From the NCBI RefSeq assembly GCF_000006405.1, contig NW_003202385.1:243172-307171 (forward strand): a stretch of 64,000 nt of DNA. The letters are read 5' to 3'. A program made the translations under genes and the position numbers. The notes beneath the pieces are model-generated. The model was not told the origin of the DNA. It did no database searches and saw only the letters and a program-made list of their open reading frames with translations. Position 1 is the first letter of the stretch; each line of letters begins with the position of its first letter. Source of the stretch: Perkinsus marinus ATCC 50983. Its lineage: Eukaryota; Perkinsozoa; Perkinsida; Perkinsidae. Positions 57,430-64,000 of the stretch are shown here, piece after piece.

Positions 57430-59368
57430 TAAAACGTAATTCGAAGTCTACATTAATTCAGTCTACTGATTCCCTCGATAGTATCGTCGCCCGACACAAG
57501 AATAGTACCCAGTCTACGTCCTATCTAGCAAGCCCGGACATCCCAATCACTACCTTCTTCTGTAAGGCTTGGGAAGTGCTAGCCCCGACCGCCGCGGCTG
57601 TGATAGAGCCTCGACCGGCTGTTTCTTCCGAATTTCCCGGTCGTGCTGTTGTTGTCATGTGATAAGCTCAACCCCGTCACTTGAGAATGATTCATAGAAC
57701 CCCTTAAACACCCCTTAAACTTACTACCAACATGCCCACTGAAACTGTTGTACTCTGACAAGAACCCGAAAGTCAAAAGCCAAAGTGGGAGCACTTGATG
57801 CTTTGAAATTTTATGGAGGTTCCAACAGTACCGCAAGTGCTTGCAAATCTACGTGTGGCGATAGTGTGGATGAAGAGGAGCTAGGGAGGTAATTTCTGTG
57901 CGACTTGGCTGGAGCGATACCATGACGACAGCCAAGGCATTACACTAGTGTTGTCCCGACAATTCCCAGTTATGGGGATGGTGAGTCGACTGCTAGCACC
58001 AAGCAACGGGACGGGTTTATAACAATAACATAATACCATAACCTAAAAATAGCAAGAATTGCATAACAGCCATAATGCCATAGGTATTATGGCTCTTGAC
58101 TAAGTGCTCAGAGTACTCCGTTATAGGTATGGTGATTGGCCATAGTACCGAGATTACGAGATATCATTTCTAGGTTTAATTTATGTTTTGTCAATGTATC
58201 GGTTAACACTTTGTTTCTAGCGTGTGGTATCGGATAAATCCTCTGTATCAAAAACGCGTTCCGTACCCCGCCCAGCCTTCATCGCGGGTGAGGTGTGCTT
58301 TAGACTGGCGGCGATGTGAATGCTTTATACGGAACGGCATCATATACAGTAGATGCGGTTAGGCCAGCGATGGTATTCGATTTAGGGAATATATTTTGTG
58401 TTTAAACAGAGATGGTAGTAGTGCTACCCTTGCTCACAGCGAGCCGCAGGACTGGCGATGCTTTCCTTGTTGAGCGAAGGATGATCTCCGCCGTCCTCTC
58501 CTGTATTGGAGAAGCATGGGAACATGCTCAAGAGTTCAAGTGACGAGAGACTATACGGTGTGTGAGTTAGGTCAAGAGGCCAAGATGGCAATTCGGTGAT
58601 AATTCAACTCCCAAGACTACTGGGCTGTTATACTGTTGTTGTCAGTCAGTCGTCGTTTGGGTACGATCCCCATGTTTTTCCTTTTACCCCCCCCCCCCCC
58701 CACTGCCGTCCCTAGGCAGGTATCATTGAACTACTCGGTTAGATCTCTCTGTATGTCACTACTTTGGCTACATGTATTCTGAGGTCTGTAGGTTACTCAA
58801 GTCGCAGTTCAACGTTCCGGTTTGCAGCCAAGGGTGGGCGAGTCGAGTTATCGACTCAAGGGTAGGAAGTCTGAGTAGTGTATGGCATAGTCGCAGCTAA
58901 CTTGAATCAACTGACGGGATGCTCTTTGGTCGCTACTAGCGGTTAGCCCCCGCGTGTTCGCATGATGGTTTTATACTCTGCACTCCTCCGTTATTATCGG
59001 TGATTTCTTCCGGAATCATGTTCTCATCTATCTCTTCTTGTACTCTATTCAGTTCTCTCTTCCACCAGTGTATATTACCCTCTACATTTTTTGTCATTTG
59101 TGACAGTTCACTTCAGTGGCCTCTCAGTATTTGTTATTTTCCTCTTCGAGCCGGCGTACGATATGCAGTGTGATGTCTCGTCATCAGACCGGTAGTTGTA
59201 CGTTGGTATATCTCTTCATTCTTATTAATACTACCCGTCTCTCTGAGTGTTGCCTCGTCGCTGTAGGTTTTTTTTCAGTGAATTCCCCCTGGCATTGCGT
59301 AGTGCATCGCTAAATGGTCAACGTTTTGCTCCCTCCCAGAACGCCAGCTTGAGTTGATCAGCCTAGTT
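57430..59368. other. Intergenic region between COG6 and the 59.4-kb gene
   Basis: Divergent promoters probably lie here. Contents: a hairpin AGCCATAAT/ATTATGGCT at about 58068-58095, a run of 15 C at 58687-58701, and a pyrimidine-rich stretch at 58980-59270 leading to the next gene. No convincing coding or RNA gene is seen. Confidence 0.55.
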
Positions 59369-59901
59369 ATGCCCGGCGGCCTTGTCCTCGAGAACCTCTT
59401 CACAGATCGGCCCACCAGCGCTAGTGACGTATTGAATGCAGGAAATACAGTTACTGTCGCTCCCACAGCCCATAGGCCCAATTGGTTTGCTCGCCGCTAT
59501 GCAAGGCTGAGGAATCATGTTGAATCGCTAGAAGGCAACCTCAGGGTTGTGAAAGAGGTGTGGTTAGAAGGCAATGAAAGGAGAATGGCCACTCTCTTCG
59601 ACGTACGCCACTACGTGAGGCCGGTACTAGCATCTACAGGGTCAGCAGTCGGCCTCTATTCTATAGGGTAAGTGTCATCATGTGAAATCTTCCGTAACCA
59701 ATGCGTCTTGTTATCAGAGTGTGTGTCCAAATGAATAATCGCAGGCCGCTACACCGGGCATTGTATGTAGCTATACCCTACGCCATAGTGATGAGTTCAG
59801 CAGGAGTCCTTATGAGGCTTACTACGAAGGTTGATGATATCATGAAGGATGATCCTAGTCTGAGGAGGGTCTTTGAAGGCCGCACGATTGACACTGTGTA
59901 A
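59369..59901 (+). CDS. Small protein with one possible membrane segment, unidentified
   Basis: Exons 59369-59667 and 59718-59901 splice across a 50-nt intron (GTAAGT...TTATCAG) to 160 aa. It opens MPGGLVLENLFTDRPTSASD, then WFARRYARLRNHVESLEGNL, DVRHYVRPVLASTGSAVGLY. Exon 2 has RALYVAIPYAIVMSSAGVLM followed by a charged tail ending RRVFEGRTIDTV. The ATG at 59369 was preferred over an upstream ATG at about 59313, whose frame closes within 12 codons. The function is unknown. Confidence 0.6.
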
Positions 59902-59999
59902 TTTGTTTCGGAAGAACATCATGTTGTATTTATCGTCAAGAAAGGGCCAACCTTTACTTGCTTGGGATGCGGATATCGTCGATGAGGGAATGGAAATAT

Positions 60000-60110
60000 A
60001 GAATTTCGAGCGAGGTCGAGCGAAAAGTGCATGTTGTAGGGGTCGAACCCGCGTCTCTAGCAGCGGGACACTTTCACCCATCACCAGATTGTTATAATCC
60101 AATAATGCAA
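60000..60110 (-). repeat. tRNA-like remnant
   Basis: On the minus strand it reads TGATGGGTGAAAGTGTCCCG, CTGCTAGAGACGCGGGTTCG, then ACCCCTACAACATGCA. It has a T-loop motif and a possible anticodon-type hairpin (GTCCC/GAGAC), but the T stem and acceptor stem do not pair well. The 3' end resembles the intronic motifs at 3691 and 44109. Not called as a functional tRNA. Confidence 0.35.
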
Positions 60111-60179
60111 TCTTGCCGAAAATGACTTCTACTCGACTTCATGGAAATCTCGACATTGATAAAGTCGACCTGAGGTAGT

Positions 60180-60345
60180 GACAGTGACGGGACTGGGCGC
60201 CTACCTCGCTTTGGGTTCAGTCACTGTTGTGCTCTTCTTGACGTTTATCAAGTTCGAGAACCCTGGCTTCATAAGCTACTCATTGACTGCATGGTGGAGG
60301 AACGATGCCCATTGCCAAGCTATTGGTCGAGGAAAATAGATAAGG
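60180..60345 (+). CDS. Orphan exon with a membrane helix
   Basis: Plus-strand frame TGLGAYLALGSVTVVLFLTF then IKFENPGFISYSLTAWWRND looks coding, with one clear membrane segment. Its frame closes shortly after. It could be a separate tiny gene or the first exon of the WW-domain gene that follows. Confidence 0.35.
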
Positions 60346-60384
60346 TCACTGGAAGAGTGTAAGCCTCTCGATTCCTCCCGACCA

Positions 60385-62745
60385 CTGCGACGGTGCGTGT
60401 AGGTACTATGCGCATCTAATTGACAAGAGGCCTTCATGGGAACATCCCTATCACGACGTATACAGTCGTCTCATCGGCTTCTTCAGGGAGTCTCTATGGC
60501 GACAACAGCAGCGGGACTTGGTAGGAATGGTCATCCCTTGTGTTCGCTGTAGCGATGCTTCCAGGTTGGGAAAGCATGCGCTGAGGAGTTGCAACGGTTC
60601 AAGGAAGAGATTACTGCGTCCGGAGTCGACGACTGGGAGGCTACCAAGAGCAGAAATGGGAGAGAGTGATAGCCTCTGTTGTGGTATTAGGAGCTTATCT
60701 CAACAGTAGGTACTATTACAACGCTAAGACGGGAGAAACCACGTGGGAAAGCCCACAGGAAGCTGCGAGCTGTCGTCTCAATGCATACACCAATGCATTG
60801 GCTCTCATAACCGACAAGCCGTAGTAGTCTGTAGACCGTGTGGTCAATGGTAGTACCGTTCGTTTAGGTACTGGGAAGCGCTACTCGCTATGGATGCTCC
60901 CGTTCAAAGTCCGGGACCATCGCGTGGTTCTCAGAAGAAGGTAGTGTGGGGAGGGGGTCTGAGGAGAGATGGAAAGACGTGATCTCTATAGAAACTCACG
61001 ACAGCACTGTCTTCCTTCGCTGAGCGTTTGAAGGGCCGGTATAAGGCAAGGAAGAGGCGCGGGGGAGCCGATAAGGGAGAAGGGTATCAAGCGCCAGTGA
61101 TGCCTTCGCCGGGTGATGACACAGCGCTCACGTGGTCAGTCAGTTCGGGTAGGCTATTGGGTCCCGTTTGGCACTTCTTCATCGTTAGAGTAGATAATTC
61201 CACCGCTACTCGAACTCCCGTTGAGACCACGGTAGCCCCTGCGGAAGAATATCGGAGTTTAGCGCGCCCGACAGCAGTGAGAACTCCTCGGTAGAGATGG
61301 GGACTACTGGTCGCCTGGTCTCGGAGGTGAGGAGGTTCAGCTTGCCATGCAGCCCTATAAGACCTTATCTAGGCCCGAGTGCTCCAATTGTCGTAGTTGA
61401 ACAGTCCTCCATAGACGACGCCTCAGCTCTAGAGGTTAGTTCGAACTTCTCCGGACTGGCCACAACGTCATCGTCGTTGCTCTCTAGGGCCCTCGGGAAG
61501 GGTTGTGTGGAGTGAAGGACGATGGACAAGGAGTGGAGGAAACCAGGAAGGTCGCACAGAAACTGGAAGGTCCGATATCTCATCCCATAGATAGAGAGTT
61601 GGGGTGTTAGGGTTGATGAAGCCCCAGTCTTGTGAGGGGGCAGATGGGCTGACTGCCGATAGCTCTGACGAAGAACTCATCCGAGTGACCGCTCTAGTGA
61701 CTGACCATCTCTGTGAAGGAACGAGGAATGTACACTGTCAATGGCGACTATCACTTGGGTGCTCAGTTGGGCTTCAGGAATTGGTCGCCTCACTGGAGAG
61801 TGGTATGGAAGCCCAGGAGACCATCAAGACCGATCTTGACGCTCGACTGAGCCAACAGGAAGCTAAGCAAAGCGAGATGGAGGTAGCGATGCTTGGGTAT
61901 TGCATGAACTAGAGGTGCTGGCTGGTCTCAGTTCACTATCTCAGCTCTGGTGAAGTCCATGCAGGCCTACTATGAGGCGCTGGGAGCTCTTATGGTGTAT
62001 CAGAATCAAAAGGAGGGTACTGGGGGGCAGTCAGTAGCGCCTATAGAGGAGCTGCTCCGGTCGAACAAGGAAACCCTAGGGTGAGCCCGCTATCTCCTGT
62101 TCCTATGTGTGGAGATTCCTTTTATGGTAGGCGGTTAGTCGATCGCTACGACGATCATATAGTGGTGAAGCAGGGACGGGCCTCCAATGCACATCGAAAG
62201 GCTCGGCCCGTATCTGCTGCTGTTACCCGTAGAAGGTCACCTCTTATTGAGGTCCTCCCGGTGGCTCACGAAAGCCGACACTGCCTTGATAAGTTCATCG
62301 ATTATCTCAAGCATAGTTTCAGTACTCCTGAGGAAGCCTATCAGTACTTCTCTGACGGTGCCATTGGGTTCAGCAGGGAGATGTTCGCTCTCCGACTGAA
62401 GACGTTGGACGATGTCGGGCATGTCAATAGCAACAAGGATATTCTATGGAGCGCGATTTGCCGAGAGGCGGGTATAGACCCATCGGGGCTTATGGACTCG
62501 GTACGATGGGCGAGGGTTGTGCTGAATAAGCCAACAAGGAGGACGCTACCATATCGAAGACTCGGCAGAGCTGTTAAGTCAGTCGACTCCAGCTTTTGGA
62601 ACCAAACTGGTTTACATTATTGAAGATACGTAGCGGCGTCGGTCCTCACTGAGGCAGCCCTCGAGTGCACTAGGGCGGTGGCACAGGAAGCCATGGAGGG
62701 GTTGGAGATGGCCAGTGTGTCACCTAACGAGATGCCAAGGTGAGC
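60385..62745 (+). CDS. WW-domain, coiled-coil protein
   Basis: A WW-like module starts at about 60400 (YYAHLIDKRPSWEHPYHDVY then SRLIGFFRESLWRQQQRDL), continues in ACAEELQRFKEEITASGVDD and WEATKSRNGRE, and after an intron gives a second WW (YYYNAKTGETTWESPQEAAS). Two tandem W-x-x-P units bind proline-rich peptides, and the W-E-H-P-x-x-x-Y-x-x-L form recalls ciliary proteins such as CEP164. Downstream come a basic region (LKGRYKARKRRGGADKGE), an acidic stretch, coiled coil (ASLESGMEAQETIKTDLDAR) and a C-terminal helical segment HCLDKFIDYLKHSFSTPEEA then YQYFSDGAIGFSREMFALRL, like a degenerate EF-hand pair. Whether all belong to one gene is inferred from continuity on one strand. A centriolar or ciliary role is a guess. 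Confidence 0.5.
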
Positions 62746-63029
62746 GGTGACTGAGGCGACCGTCACCAATCTTCATTTTAGTGAGTCAAGGCCGAGAACG
62801 AGGTCTGGTAGTAGACAGAAGCGTACTACCCGGAACGCTAAGAGTTCTATCGGATCGCTGGCAGCAATCTATGGTACGACGCAGTACCTAAAAGACTCGA
62901 CCCCAGCGGAGGCATGTAAGCCTGGTACTGACCAAAAGGGTTGCAGGGGCTCACTGACTCAGGCACACGAGACCACCGATCGGCGAGCTTGCTGCATGGT
63001 CTATAGAATCAGTCCAATGATAGTCCTTT

Positions 63030-64000
63030 CTCTATGGCATGTACCGTCCACGCTCGCCGTTGTTGCTCCCCCCCGTTACTGTTGTGTTGTTCTATATGGG
63101 CGTGAGATGTTATCTGAATCAGCAGCTCTTTACCCTGATGCAATGCCGCTATATCCTCTACTCTATGATGCCCCTTATCTTGCTTGCTGATGATGATGGG
63201 AGGGCTCTAGCGGGAGAGGGCCTACCCCATGTGCAGGTGCCCTCCGGCTCACCCCAAGCATCTATTTTGCTCTCGTTCACGCCAGGTCAAATGCAGCGTC
63301 TCGAATTTACCGGCTGGAGATGGTACGTTAGAATCATTCGGCTTCTTCACATTGGCTGTCTTCCCTAGTGTTGCGCCCATAGGCTTTAACAGGTCAGTTC
63401 GTCTAAGCAGCACTAGCCTTATCATCGCTGTATTAGATTTATGGAGCTCATCTCGACTCACTTCTACGATGATACTCGTGTTTTCCGAGTAGAGCCCGGC
63501 TTTGTTGTGCAGTTCGGCATCAGTGGCAGTCCTGGTGTGGGCTCTAAGTGGCTCGGGATGCCCCTCATGGACGAGCCTGTTCGGGTAGGCCATTAGTCAC
63601 GACTTAGCTCCACGATTTTGGTCAGGCCTCTAACGTTAGAGGGAGTATAAGTTTCGCGAAGTCCGATAACCCGAATTCGAGGAGTACTCAAGTGAGGTAG
63701 AAGCGATGTCCATCTGGACTGAAAATGATGTTCAGGTTTTTATCAACACTGGAGATAATACAGCTTTAGACAGGCAAAACTTTGCGCCTATTGGAACCGT
63801 CATTCAGGGCATGTAGGTTACCCACGGTATTTCCCACAATAGTTTTCCGGGTAGGGACATCGTCGATCGGTTCAATCGACATCGTCCTGGTTCCGGGAAG
63901 CCGGCGCAGGTGGAGTGTAGGCCGTGTTGTTGGTAGGAGACTTGCCTTTGCATCAGGAGCGCATTATGAGAGAGGGCAACGCCTATCTTGATGCTGAGTA
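63030..64000 (+). CDS. Cyclophilin-type peptidyl-prolyl cis-trans isomerase (partial, runs off window)
   Basis: Proline isomerase of the cyclophilin fold. A hydrophobic N-terminal segment (about 63060-63190) may be a signal or anchor. Then VKCSVSNLPAGDGTLESFGF, TLAVFPSVAPIGFNR, a 44-nt intron, FMELISTHFYDDTRVFRVEP, FVVQFGISGSPGVGSKWLGM then PLMDEPVR. Further exons: NVRGSISFAKSDNPNSRSTQ, VFINTGDNTALDRQNFAPIG then TVIQGM, DIVDRF and IMREGNAYLDAE at the right edge. The F-F-R-V-x-P-G-F-V-V-Q-F-G run and N-x-G-D-N-x-x-L-D-x-x-x-F-A-P-I-G-x-V match the plant/alveolate slr1251-like cyclophilin subgroup. The start codon is uncertain. Confidence 0.85.

Noticed and set aside
60000-60110. Functional tRNA gene
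   Set aside because: A T-loop motif and one hairpin are present, but the T stem and acceptor stem do not pair and position 33 is not T. Treated as a remnant.

Overview
This window looks like nuclear DNA of a flagellated protist, most likely an alveolate of the Perkinsus kind. That placement is an inference. What the sequence shows is an axonemal dynein heavy chain, a full eukaryotic housekeeping set (RNA polymerase II RPB1, CCT4, V-ATPase G, COG6, PRA1, phosphatidylserine synthase), genes packed tightly on both strands, and very many short GT-AG introns, mostly about 40-55 nt. I see no prokaryotic operons, rRNA, CRISPR array, or viral or LTR element.

Layout: 1-2.3 kb, an RCC1-repeat gene (minus, runs off the left edge). 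3.6-6.0 kb, CCT4 (minus). 6.4-6.9 kb, V-ATPase subunit G (plus). 8.1-12.1 kb, a membrane protein joining an IRE1/PERK-like luminal propeller to a PI4K-like kinase fold (minus). 12.5-18.4 kb, a minus-strand cluster of membrane proteins: phosphatidylserine synthase, a small unknown, a steroid 5-alpha-reductase family enzyme, an unknown, and a type II membrane protein. 18.8-22.2 kb, a coiled-coil protein ending in an alpha-adaptin-type appendage (plus). 22.5-23.3 kb, a PRA1 Rab acceptor (plus). 23.6-38.7 kb, the dynein heavy chain (plus). 39.2 kb, an assembly gap. 39.5-41.7 kb, a TMEM135-like protein (minus). 41.9-50.8 kb, RPB1 (minus). 52.2-52.8 kb, a small secreted Cys-containing protein (minus). 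53.7-57.2 kb, COG6 (minus). 59.4-64.0 kb, a small membrane protein, a WW-domain coiled-coil protein and a cyclophilin that runs off the right edge (plus).

Several genes serve the endomembrane system: the possible ER-stress sensor, phosphatidylserine synthase, the steroid-reductase family enzyme, the adaptin-ear protein, PRA1, COG6 and V-ATPase G. They are not evidence of an operon.

Most notable points: (1) the luminal-sensor plus PI4K-like kinase architecture; (2) five RPB1 introns that interrupt the CTD at exactly the same heptad register; (3) a family of about 160-bp hAT-like MITEs, all six copies inside introns, the clearest with 8-bp target duplications; (4) a 166-bp repeat present twice, 8.7 kb apart, with one mismatch; (5) an alpha-adaptin appendage on a coiled-coil protein instead of an adaptin trunk; (6) antisense tRNA-like 3' ends near intron donors.
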